Both the position numbers and the translations under genes were made by a program. A model generated the notes under the pieces. The model did no database searches, had not been told where the DNA came from, and saw nothing but the letters and a program-made list of their open reading frames with translations. Positions 1 to 10,321 of a stretch of DNA of 64,000 nt are shown here, piece after piece. How positions within the stretch are numbered: the stretch's first letter is position 1; every line of letters begins with the position of its first letter. Source of the DNA: Parafannyhessea umbonata (GTDB lineage Bacteria; Actinomycetota; Coriobacteriia; Coriobacteriales; Atopobiaceae); assembly GCF_900105025.1 (NCBI RefSeq), contig NZ_LT629759.1, forward strand, positions 1,364,001-1,428,000. Reading direction: 5' to 3'.

Positions 1-2545
<2,545 letters not shown>

Positions 2546-2611
2546 TAGTGTAGCCAAGCCTACCCCATAGGGGACGGCTCTAGACGCCTTGGCACCAATT
2601 TCATAGAACAA

Positions 2612-3146
2612 ATGTTTGCATTCGTTCGGGCGCGTTCGCCGGGCGAGAAGAGCTTCGAGCTCAGGGACGCGGACGACCTCCTGAGGTCGTCCGACCGGCT
2701 GGTGCTCCCGGGCGGCGAGTCGACCGTGCAGGGCAAGCTCCTTTGCGAGCTGGGGATGCTCGACCCCATCCGCGAGCGCATACGCGACGGCATGCCCGTG
2801 CTGGGCACGTGCGCGGGGCTCATCCTGCTCGCAAAAACGCCTCGAGGCGCATGACGACAGGCACACCCCGCGCCTCGAGACGCTGGACGTGACGGTGGAG
2901 AGCAACTCGTACGGGCGCCAGCTCGGGAGCTTCCACACTACGGGAGAGGTGGCCGGCGTTGGCGGCGACGTGCCGATGACGTTCATCCACGCGCCAAAGA
3001 TCACGCGTGTGGGCAAGGGGGTCAATATTCTCGCCCGCGTGGTCCAAAGCCCCGTGGTCATGCGGCAGGGCGCCCGGCTCGTCGTCGCGTTCCATCCGGA
3101 GCTCGACGTCGACCCGAGGATGCACCGACTGTTCCTCTCGCTGTAG
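2612..3146 (+). pseudogene. pdxT: PdxT glutaminase remnant (frameshifted, N-terminus lost)
   Basis: PdxT is the glutaminase subunit of the pyridoxal 5'-phosphate synthase PdxST. Two adjacent frames carry its conserved parts: [20 protein letters not shown] (nucleophile Cys), then NSYGRQLGSFH and AFHPELD (catalytic His/Glu). They are split by a frameshift at a run of five A around 2831-2835; removing one A restores a continuous frame through the TGA at 2852. The expected N-terminus (about 15 residues with the GVLALQGAF motif) is missing: the in-frame upstream sequence is unrelated and carries no good ribosome site. No pdxS partner is visible. It is most likely a decayed gene; a sequencing error could explain the extra A but not the lost N-terminus. 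Confidence 0.85.
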
Positions 3147-3161
3147 GCGGGCAGGCCGCGC

Positions 3162-3683
3162 TCAGCGGGCGTCGTACAGGAGCGCCACCCCAAGCACGAC
3201 GCCGGCCACAAGCGCGTACAGAGGCACGACGCCTGCGAGCGCGGCCGTCTGGTACATGCAAAGCAGGGCGGGCAGGAACGTCTGCCTCAGACCCTCGACC
3301 GGCGGCAACGACAGCACGAACATGCCCATGGGCGCCGCCGCAAGCACGGCCGCCGCAACGCGCAGCCCCCGCGGCACGGGCGACAAGGTAGCGGCATCCT
3401 CCCTGTGGCCGCGCACGAGCGTCGCTAAAATGCCAACCGCACCCGCCACGGCATAGGTCGCCCCGACCGTCGCCACCGCAACCCAGAACGCCGCCGCAAG
3501 CGCACTCCCGCTCGCAGCGGACGTCAGGGTCGCGTAGAGCTCGTAGCCCATTCCGAACTCGCCGTACAGGTTCGCCCTCGCGAGCACGACGACCAGCGCC
3601 CCAAGCACGAGCGCGGCGATGCTCCGCGACCTTGCGCCATCTTTCCTTGCGGTCGCCTTTTGGACCGAAGCGTTTCCTCTCAT
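3162..3683 (-). CDS. Small integral membrane protein of unknown function
   Basis: This encodes 173 residues with about four hydrophobic membrane segments (starting IAALVLGALVVVLA, then two central segments and a C-terminal one ending LVAGVVLGVALLY). The N-terminus is short and basic (KATARKDGARSRS). I chose the ATG at 3683 because a G-rich stretch (GGGGGGG) sits about 8 bases upstream; a longer frame to 3920 has no such site and would run into the mrp promoter. The gene is convergent with the pdxT remnant (15 bp apart) and divergent from mrp. I recognise no family motif or catalytic residue. Confidence 0.7.
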   Translation of the reverse strand: MRGNASVQKATARKDGARSRSIAALVLGALVVVLARANLYGEFGMGYELYATLTSAASGSALAAAFWVAVATVGATYAVAGAVGILATLVRGHREDAATLSPVPRGLRVAAAVLAAAPMGMFVLSLPPVEGLRQTFLPALLCMYQTAALAGVVPLYALVAGVVLGVALLYDAR

Positions 3684-3815
3684 GTCACTACCCCCCCCGC
3701 ACCAGCGGGAATCGCAATGCCGGACGGAAACCTGATACGTACATTCTACCTGCAGAGAGGCCCCGCCATCATCCCTCGCGAACACACCATAGGCCCGCTC
3801 CCCGAGCGGTGGATA

Positions 3816-3864
3816 TTGGGTGACGGACGGCCTGCGCCTATAATTGCCCGTACATGTTGGGCAA
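3816..3864 (+). promoter_or_regulatory. Probable mrp promoter with adjacent inverted repeat
   Basis: A sigma-70-like pair reads TTGGGT (3816-3821), 17-bp spacer, TATAAT (3839-3844). Directly after the -10 box lies the inverted repeat TTGCCC-N9-GGGCAA (3844-3864), which could be an operator or a 5' hairpin. The mrp start codon is 70 bp further on, preceded by AGGAGAGGTG. Confidence 0.6.
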
Positions 3865-3934
3865 GCTCTAAACTGAAACCAGTCCCGACGGCGCCCGTGC
3901 GCGGCCGTCGATATTCGCACAGGAGAGGTGACAC

Positions 3935-4777
3935 ATGGCAGAGAACGACATCGACAGGGATGCCATCAAGGACGAGGTCGACCAGATCTTCGGCAACCGC
4001 CCCAAGCACGAGGGGCCCGAGCTGTACCAGGTGAACGACCAGTCCAGCATCAAGCACGTGATTGGCGTGATCTCCGGCAAGGGCGGCGTCGGCAAGTCGC
4101 TCGTGACCGGCATCCTCGCGACCGAGCTCGCACGCAAGGGCCACAAGGTCGGCATCCTGGACGCCGACATCACCGGCCCGTCCATCCCCAAGATGTTCGG
4201 CCTTTCCGGCCTGCACGTCTTCGGGCAGGGCGACAAGATCATCCCCGCCCAGTCCAAGGGTGGCATCAAGATCATGAGCACCAACCTCGTCCTCGAAAAT
4301 GAGAACGACCCCGTGCTCTGGCGCGGCCCCATGCTCATGGGTGCACTCAAGCAGTTCTACGAGGATACGCTCTGGGGCGACATCGACTACCTGCTCGTCG
4401 ACATGCCCCCGGGAACTGGCGACGTCGCGCTCACCGTCTTCCAGTCGCTGCCCATCGAGGGCGTCGTGATCGTAAGCTCCCCGCAGGACCTGGTCCAGGT
4501 CATAGTCGGCAAGGCCGTCAAGATGGCAGCCATGATGAACGTCCCCGTCCTCGGCGTGGTCGAGAACATGAGCTACATGGAGTGCCCCGAGTGCGGCCAC
4601 AAGCTCGAGCCCTTCGGCCCCTCCCACCTGCAAGAGATCGTGGACGAGTTCAAGGTTGCCGACCTCGGTCGCATCCCCATCGACCCCAAGGTCGCCGCAA
4701 GCTGCGATGCCGGCACGTTCGAGTCCGAGCTCCCCGAGGGCCTCATCCCCGAGGCGGTCTCCGCGGTGGAGGCATAG
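3935..4777 (+). CDS. mrp: Mrp/NBP35-family Fe-S cluster carrier ATPase
   Basis: This 280-residue P-loop ATPase belongs to the Mrp/ApbC family, which binds a bridging 4Fe-4S cluster and delivers it to apo-proteins in the cytoplasm. The deviant Walker A motif GKGGVGKS is at residues 48-55, followed by DADITGPSIPKMFG, the DMPPGTGD motif, and the cluster-binding pair CPECG near residue 212. The N-terminal 40 residues are short and acidic, without the DUF59 domain of longer homologues. A strong ribosome site precedes the ATG at 3935. The next gene starts 3 bp after the stop, so the two are probably co-transcribed. Supplying clusters would suit the many Fe-S enzymes encoded in this window. Confidence 0.93.
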   Translation: MAENDIDRDAIKDEVDQIFGNRPKHEGPELYQVNDQSSIKHVIGVISGKGGVGKSLVTGILATELARKGHKVGILDADITGPSIPKMFGLSGLHVFGQGDKIIPAQSKGGIKIMSTNLVLENENDPVLWRGPMLMGALKQFYEDTLWGDIDYLLVDMPPGTGDVALTVFQSLPIEGVVIVSSPQDLVQVIVGKAVKMAAMMNVPVLGVVENMSYMECPECGHKLEPFGPSHLQEIVDEFKVADLGRIPIDPKVAASCDAGTFESELPEGLIPEAVSAVEA

Positions 4778-4780
4778 CTC

Positions 4781-6073
4781 ATGTCACGGGGCGGCACCGG
4801 CAGGCAGAGGCGCGTCTCCCGCACAAAGCTGCAGGAGCGCAGACTCCAGGCAGCGGCGGCGGTTGACGTCGCCCCCCTATACGACGTCGTCGTGGTCGGC
4901 GGCGGGGCATCCGGCCTCGTCGCCGCGATCTGCGCAGGCGAGAAGGGCGCGCACGTCCTGCTCCTGGAGTCCTCTCCCGAGTGCGGACGACCCTTGCTCG
5001 CCACGGGAAACGGGCGATGCAACTTCAGCAACGTGGGGCTTGCGCCGAAGTACTACAACGACCCCGCGTTCGTGCAGGCCGTCTTCGGCGACGACCCGCT
5101 CGCGGACATCCTCTCCTTCTTCCGTCAGTGCAACATGCGCTGGTGCCTGGAGGAGGAGAGGCTCTACCCCCTCTCGCGGCGCGCGACATCTGTAAGGAGC
5201 GTCCTTTTGCGCCGTGCCGGGTCCGCCGGCGTGACCATCGCCTGTGCGAGAAGCGTCATCGGCGCATCTCGTTCGGACGAGGGCTTCACGGTCACGTACC
5301 GTGAGGAGTTCGCTGGCAATATGGAGCGGGCGGTCCAGTCGCATTGCCTCGTCGTGTCGACCGGCGGCACGCAGAGCACGCATGACTTCGACGTGGCAGA
5401 CTCGCTTGGCCTCGAATCGAAGCCCGCACAGCCCATCCTCTGCCCCGTGGGCTGCGAGCCCAACCCAATCCTCGATCTGGACGGCCGCAGGCTGCATGTG
5501 CGCGCGCAACTCACGCACACCGCCTTCCCCGTATGGAGCGAACGCGGCGAGGTCCTCCTCAGGAGCTACGGCCTATCCGGAATCGTCGTGTTCAACATGT
5601 CTCGCCAGGTCAAAACGGGCGACCTTATCGAGCTCGACCTCCTTCCTGACCTCACCAAGAGCGAGCTGCAGCAGATGGTTGACCCGTTCGCTCACGGCTC
5701 GTTCGAGGCCGGTTGTCTCGACGGCGTGCTCGACCCAGACGTCGCCTCGAGACTCGAAGGCCTTGCGCGCAGCCGTTGGACGCTCGAAGACACCGGACGG
5801 GACGAGCCCGCGAGCGACTCGGAAGCGCTCATGGCCCTCGCGAAAAGCTACCCGTTGAGGGCAACGGGCACGACCGGTCACGAGCAGGCCCAAGTGCTGC
5901 GCGGCGGAATCTGCACGAACCAGTTCTCGACCGAAACGCTCGAGTGCACCTCCATACCCGGTCTCTTCGCCACGGGCGAGGCGCTCGACGTCGACGGGGA
6001 ATGTGGCGGGTTCAACCTCTCGTGGGCGTGGAAGAGTGGAATGGTCGCGGGTGCGGCCGCCGCAACCAGATAG
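4781..6073 (+). CDS. HI0933/YhiN-family FAD-dependent oxidoreductase
   Basis: This 430-residue flavoprotein has the dinucleotide-binding motif VVGGGASGLVAA near residue 40, the family signature GNGRCNFSN near residue 83, and a C-terminal FAD contact region GECGGFNLSWAWKSG. This fits the HI0933/YhiN (BaiN-like) family; most members have no assigned substrate, although BaiN from Clostridium scindens has been linked to bile-acid dehydroxylation. The N-terminal 30 residues are basic and probably disordered. It begins 3 bp after mrp and is followed 66 bp later by another FAD enzyme in the same orientation. Cytoplasmic, with no signal peptide. The family call is firm; the substrate is unknown. Confidence 0.9.
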   Translation: MSRGGTGRQRRVSRTKLQERRLQAAAAVDVAPLYDVVVVGGGASGLVAAICAGEKGAHVLLLESSPECGRPLLATGNGRCNFSNVGLAPKYYNDPAFVQAVFGDDPLADILSFFRQCNMRWCLEEERLYPLSRRATSVRSVLLRRAGSAGVTIACARSVIGASRSDEGFTVTYREEFAGNMERAVQSHCLVVSTGGTQSTHDFDVADSLGLESKPAQPILCPVGCEPNPILDLDGRRLHVRAQLTHTAFPVWSERGEVLLRSYGLSGIVVFNMSRQVKTGDLIELDLLPDLTKSELQQMVDPFAHGSFEAGCLDGVLDPDVASRLEGLARSRWTLEDTGRDEPASDSEALMALAKSYPLRATGTTGHEQAQVLRGGICTNQFSTETLECTSIPGLFATGEALDVDGECGGFNLSWAWKSGMVAGAAAATR

Positions 6074-6139
6074 TTGCCTCCCCTCCCACGCCGCCGAGGT
6101 CGTCCGGGAGGGGACAAGCCTGCATAGACTGGAGAAAAC

Positions 6140-7807
6140 GTGCTCGACATCTCTGCCATACGGATTCCCGTCGACCAGCTCGACGGCACGCTGCGAACGG
6201 AGGAGCTTTCGCTCCGCAAGGCGATACTGCATAGACTTCGCATCGCACCTGACGACCTGCTGTCCGTAGAGCCGCGCAAGCGCTCCATTGACGCTCGCAA
6301 GAAGAGCGACGTCCATTTCACGTATACGGCACGCATTGCCCTGAGGGGAGGCGCCAACGCCGAGAGGGCGCTTCTCGCAAAGCTTCGGGCGCGTCGTGCC
6401 GAGAAGGGCGTGCGCCAGTCTACAGACAAGCCGTTCGGGCTTCCGGCCCACTTTGGCACCACGGTCGCGAGCAGGCCGGTCGTAATCGGGGCGGGATGCG
6501 CCGGTCTCTTCTGCGCGCTTTCGCTCGCGAGTGCAGGGCTGAAACCGCTTCTCGTGGAGCGCGGCCAGGACGCGACACGCAGGACGAAGGCCATCGAGCA
6601 CTTCAACGAGACCGGCGAGCTCGACCCGGAGTCAAACATCCAATTCGGCCTCGGGGGAGCGGGAACCTTCTCTGATGGCAAGCTCGCAACCGGCACGAAA
6701 AGCCCGGCGCACAGATTCATACTGCAGACGCTTGCCGACGCGGGTGCATCGCAAGAGATTCTCTGGGACGCCAAGCCGCACGTGGGCAGCGACGTCCTGC
6801 CAAGTGTCGTGACGCACATCCTGCAGAGAATAGAGTCACTCGGCGGCGAGGTGAGGCTCGGGTGCCGCATGACCGACATGGGGGTATCGCAGTCCCCTTC
6901 GCCGCACGTCACATCGGTCACGCTGGAGCACCGCGGCGAATCGGGACTTCTCGTTGAGGAGAGGATCCCCGTCGATAACCTCGTAATCGCGTGTGGACAC
7001 TCCGCTCGTGACGTGTTCGAACTGCTTCGAAATCGCGACGTCACGCTCGAACGGAAGACGTTCGCGATGGGCGTCCGCATAGAGCACCTCCAGTCCATGG
7101 TTGACCGATCCCAATATGGCCCGTTTGCAGGGCACCCGACTCTGGGCGCCGCTCCCTACAGGCTTGTCGCTCACCTCGACAACGACCGGAGCGCCTTCTC
7201 GTTCTGCATGTGCCCGGGCGGCTACGTCGTTGCCGCCGCCAGCGAACCCGGTGGCGTCGTCACGAACGGCATGAGTCTCTCCGACCGTGCTGGGACGAAC
7301 GCCAACTCTGGGTTTCTCGCCAACGTGTTCCCGACGGACCTCCCCGGAGACGACGTCCTTGCCGGCGTGGAACTCCAACGCCGCTGCGAACGCCTCGCCT
7401 TCGAGGCCGGTGGCGGGTCCTATGTCGCGCCCGCCCAGCTCGTCGCAGACTTCCTCCAGGGAACGCCGTCGACTGCCGGTGGAAACGTCGTGCCGACGTA
7501 TCCGCGCGGCGTACGTTGGGGAGACGTCACGACGTGCCTCCCCTCCTACATCACCGAGACGCTGCGCGGCTCGATTCCGAAGATGAACCGACAGTTGCAT
7601 GGCTTCGAGACGGCGGATGCCGTTCTTACCGGTGTGGAGACGCGGTCGAGCTCACCCGTGCGCGTGACACGTGGCAAAGATTGCAGGTCCGTCTCAACCG
7701 CCGGTCTTTGGCCATGCGGCGAGGGGGCGGGATATGCCGGGGGAATCATGAGCGCCGCAACCGATGGCCTCCGCGTCGCGCAGGCGCTTGTCGACTCCCT
7801 TTCCTGA
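6140..7807 (+). CDS. COG2509-type FAD-dependent dehydrogenase
   Basis: This 555-residue protein has an N-terminal alpha/beta domain of about 110 residues (containing VEPRKRSIDARKK) followed by an FAD domain with VIGAGCAGLFCALSLA near residue 115 and the signature NIQFGLGGAGTFSDGKL. The C-terminus has GEGAGYAGGIMSAATDG, which closes the FAD site. These traits match the uncharacterised COG2509 family of FAD-dependent dehydrogenases. The start is a GTG at 6140 with GGAG 6 bases upstream. The last 114 bases overlap, on the opposite strand, the end of the sortase gene, so the two genes converge and share their 3' ends. Substrate unknown. Confidence 0.88.
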   Translation: MLDISAIRIPVDQLDGTLRTEELSLRKAILHRLRIAPDDLLSVEPRKRSIDARKKSDVHFTYTARIALRGGANAERALLAKLRARRAEKGVRQSTDKPFGLPAHFGTTVASRPVVIGAGCAGLFCALSLASAGLKPLLVERGQDATRRTKAIEHFNETGELDPESNIQFGLGGAGTFSDGKLATGTKSPAHRFILQTLADAGASQEILWDAKPHVGSDVLPSVVTHILQRIESLGGEVRLGCRMTDMGVSQSPSPHVTSVTLEHRGESGLLVEERIPVDNLVIACGHSARDVFELLRNRDVTLERKTFAMGVRIEHLQSMVDRSQYGPFAGHPTLGAAPYRLVAHLDNDRSAFSFCMCPGGYVVAAASEPGGVVTNGMSLSDRAGTNANSGFLANVFPTDLPGDDVLAGVELQRRCERLAFEAGGGSYVAPAQLVADFLQGTPSTAGGNVVPTYPRGVRWGDVTTCLPSYITETLRGSIPKMNRQLHGFETADAVLTGVETRSSSPVRVTRGKDCRSVSTAGLWPCGEGAGYAGGIMSAATDGLRVAQALVDSLS

Positions 7808-8698
7808 GGCCATGTGACGGGGAGCTGGCACACTCTCCTCGTCACGCCTCCTACCGTGACGCCTCCTCCGGATTCGGTTCGCGAGGCAGCCAAATGCGGC
7901 TGTCGTCATCCCTGCGGCAAGCGGTATCACCCGAGTGTTCGTTGCGCAATTCAAGCCATGCCCCTTGCCCATCTTGCTCGGCTTTGTCCTTCTCCCCGTC
8001 ACGAGAAGCCTGTGGTCGTTTACGCCATACGGTGTGCAGGTAACGAGCGTGCACAGGTCCTCGCCCACGGAGACCTTCAGGTCCCGCACTCCTTCGGGCT
8101 TGACCACCCTCGTCTCCACCACCGTGTATTCGAGGGTCTTCCCAAGCGTGTGGAGCCTGAAGCGGTCTCCTCTCCTCAGCTTTCTGATGTCGTCGAACAT
8201 CCTGCTTCCGTATAGGCCAGAGTGCCCCATCAGCACCGCATGGGTCGACCTTCCTCCCACGGGGAGCGAGCTTCCCTCGAGATGGCCGACGCCGGAAGAA
8301 AGGACGTCGTCGCCAGTCCCCAGGCGGACGGGCAGGCGAACTCCGATGCTTGGCACCTCTACGCCCGATACGACCTTGCCGTCCTCGCCATCCAGTTGTC
8401 GTTCGTAGTCCCAAATCTCGCTCGTTGGGATCTCGGTGCGCTCTCCCGCGAGCACGCAATTGTAGGAACGTGCCTGTGACAGCAACCTCCTTCTCTCCCT
8501 CGGATCAATCCCGTCTGAGCGGTCGCTCATGGACGTCACCTGGCGTCCCGCCCATGCCGACGTAACCACATCCATTGCCAGGGGTGCCGCAAGAAGTGCG
8601 ATGCCAACCATCATCCCGAGCGCGGGAAGGGCTCTGCCGAGGCGTCTCCTTCTCTTGCGACTCTGGCACCGTGGGCTAAGAGGAGGTGCGGTCCGCAA
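7694..8698 (-). CDS. Class C (pilin-polymerising) sortase
   Basis: Sortase C joins pilin subunits by transpeptidation outside the membrane. From the TTG at 8698 (GGGAGG 9 bases upstream) the protein has 334 residues: basic N-terminus (SRKRRRR), membrane segment from about residue 28, sortase domain, then a second hydrophobic segment and a basic tail. Catalytic residues are visible as His159 (MGHSGL), Cys221 (TCTPYG) and Arg230 (GVNDHRLLV). The usual DPW/DPF lid motif is not evident. The start overlaps the upstream pilin stop by 23 bases, suggesting translational coupling. About 40 C-terminal residues are encoded antisense to the end of the neighbouring FAD-enzyme gene. In-frame TTGs at 8737 and 8770 are alternative starts. 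Confidence 0.88.
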   Translation of the reverse strand: MRTAPPLSPRCQSRKRRRRLGRALPALGMMVGIALLAAPLAMDVVTSAWAGRQVTSMSDRSDGIDPRERRRLLSQARSYNCVLAGERTEIPTSEIWDYERQLDGEDGKVVSGVEVPSIGVRLPVRLGTGDDVLSSGVGHLEGSSLPVGGRSTHAVLMGHSGLYGSRMFDDIRKLRRGDRFRLHTLGKTLEYTVVETRVVKPEGVRDLKVSVGEDLCTLVTCTPYGVNDHRLLVTGRRTKPSKMGKGHGLNCATNTRVIPLAAGMTTAAFGCLANRIRRRRHGRRRDEESVPAPRHMASGKGVDKRLRDAEAIGCGAHDSPGISRPLAAWPKTGG

Positions 8699-10295
8699 CG
8701 CGAGTCGCCTCCCGCTCTCGCACTTCTCCCGTACCAAGAATCCTGTCGTCAGAAGCCAGCTTCCTCGCAAGTCCCAGGGCCATCATCGCCGCTACCAGTG
8801 CGGATGCCGCAACCAGAGGTTTTGGCGCATCGTCGCCGGTCTTCGGCACGCCTTGCCTGGCGACGCCAGCCTTGGCCTCTCGGACGTTCCTAACCTCCAC
8901 CTCGACCGCGCCGGACCCCGCATCGACCGCTACGAGACGCGCACCTTCGCCCTCGCACGTCGCGCCAAGCCTCCTTTGGCCTAGGTCGGCCCTCACTTCG
9001 ATGGTCGCGTCCTTCGCAAGGCCGAGGAATCCCTTCGGCGGCCTCGCCTCGCGAAGTCGATACGAGCCCGCATCCAGCGTGCGGAACACAGCCGTTCCTT
9101 CCTCGTCGCAATCGAGAGTAGCCGCAGCCGCATCATCCACCCATCTGCCCTCTGGCGATAGGTACCTGCCGTCCTCCCGTTGCAGGGTAAACGCAGCCCC
9201 AGGGATCCTCTTTCCATCCTCGTCCGCCTTCACCACCCTGACGGCGAACGAATAGACGGTCGCACTGTCCGGAGCGCTCTCGCCCATCCCGCCCTTGGTC
9301 GCGGAATCGGTGAACTTGACCACAGCCTCGTTCTTGTTCCCGTCGTCGAAGCCTATGCCTGCCTCGGCAGCGCGAAGGTGCGCCTGGTACGAGACCTCCA
9401 ACCTGTCCCCGAACGCAAGCTTCGGGCATGACTTCTTCAGGTCTGCGAACTCGACCGTGAGCGTGTTTCCCTTCACGTGCACCTCGTATCCATCGTCCAC
9501 GGCCTTCCTCGAACCGTCGGCGCGCACCACGGCAGCGCGGACTGAGTCGGCATCCAGCTTGATTGCGGCACTCGCGCGGTCCTCGAACGCATATCTATAC
9601 GCACGGTATGCGCCATAGTCGCTTGGAAGCGTCCCCGTCAGCACGAACCTCACGACGTCTCCCGAAGAAGCGCTCGTCTCCTTCGCACGAAGCCCTGTCC
9701 CGTCGGCCCCGCGCACCAAGATCTCCTTCTTCACGCTCGGACGGACGCCCTTCTCATTCACAACCACGTCGTCACCCCCAAGTGCAAGGAGGATTGGCTG
9801 CGACTCCTTGCAGACGAGGAGCCAGACGCCTTCCCCAAGATGCGTCGCCCTTCCCGACCGAACGCTCTTGACGGGCTTTGACTCACCGTCATCCTCGGCA
9901 AGGTCCGCAAGCCTCTGTAGGTAGACGGCCGCATCGTCGCCACGAGCTCCCCGCACGACCGCGACCAGCGCATCCTGAGCGCTCGAGAACGTTCCGAGTC
10001 CCTGGTAGAATGCGGGTCCCATGCAATCGTCCCATGACGCGCCGGACACCTTCCCTCCTTTGCCGACGTGGGCGGAGAAGATCCTGTATGCCTCGTACAC
10101 ACGTGCCTTGCCGGCAGCGACGACGGTGACGGCACCGCCTTGCCCTGCCTGCTCAGCAGCCAGCGCGTGCCCCGCGAGCAAGACAAGCACCGTCATCGCC
10201 GCCGCAAGGACGACGCATATGCGAGCGGGCACGCCGCGCGCCTGCCTCTTCCCCATGGGACCCATGCCTGACTCGAGAACGTCACCCACTCGCAT
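8676..10295 (-). CDS. LPxTG-like pilin / isopeptide-forming surface protein (VPKTG)
   Basis: This 539-residue secreted protein has a signal peptide with a hydrophobic core near residues 26-45, an isopeptide-forming D2-type domain (VRFVLTGTLPSDYGAY, near residue 220), a SpaA/Cna-B-like domain (GAAFTLQREDGRY to YRLREARPPKGF), the sorting signal VPKTG at about 483, a membrane segment and an unusually long tail of about 29 residues. The Glu in LREARPP fits the isopeptide E-box. It lies between the LPVTG pilin (26 bp upstream) and the sortase, so it is probably an accessory or tip pilin. VPKTG departs from LPxTG, so recognition by the adjacent sortase is inferred. GGAGGG precedes the ATG. Confidence 0.85.
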   Translation of the reverse strand: MRVGDVLESGMGPMGKRQARGVPARICVVLAAAMTVLVLLAGHALAAEQAGQGGAVTVVAAGKARVYEAYRIFSAHVGKGGKVSGASWDDCMGPAFYQGLGTFSSAQDALVAVVRGARGDDAAVYLQRLADLAEDDGESKPVKSVRSGRATHLGEGVWLLVCKESQPILLALGGDDVVVNEKGVRPSVKKEILVRGADGTGLRAKETSASSGDVVRFVLTGTLPSDYGAYRAYRYAFEDRASAAIKLDADSVRAAVVRADGSRKAVDDGYEVHVKGNTLTVEFADLKKSCPKLAFGDRLEVSYQAHLRAAEAGIGFDDGNKNEAVVKFTDSATKGGMGESAPDSATVYSFAVRVVKADEDGKRIPGAAFTLQREDGRYLSPEGRWVDDAAAATLDCDEEGTAVFRTLDAGSYRLREARPPKGFLGLAKDATIEVRADLGQRRLGATCEGEGARLVAVDAGSGAVEVEVRNVREAKAGVARQGVPKTGDDAPKPLVAASALVAAMMALGLARKLASDDRILGTGEVREREATRVADRTSS

Positions 10296-10321
10296 CGAGC
10301 GTCTCCCTCCTACTCAGCTTC

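Noticed and set aside
2820-2890. Programmed frameshift in pdxT
   Set aside because: The A5 run alone is not a typical slippery site with a downstream structure, and the N-terminus is also lost, so decay is the simpler explanation.
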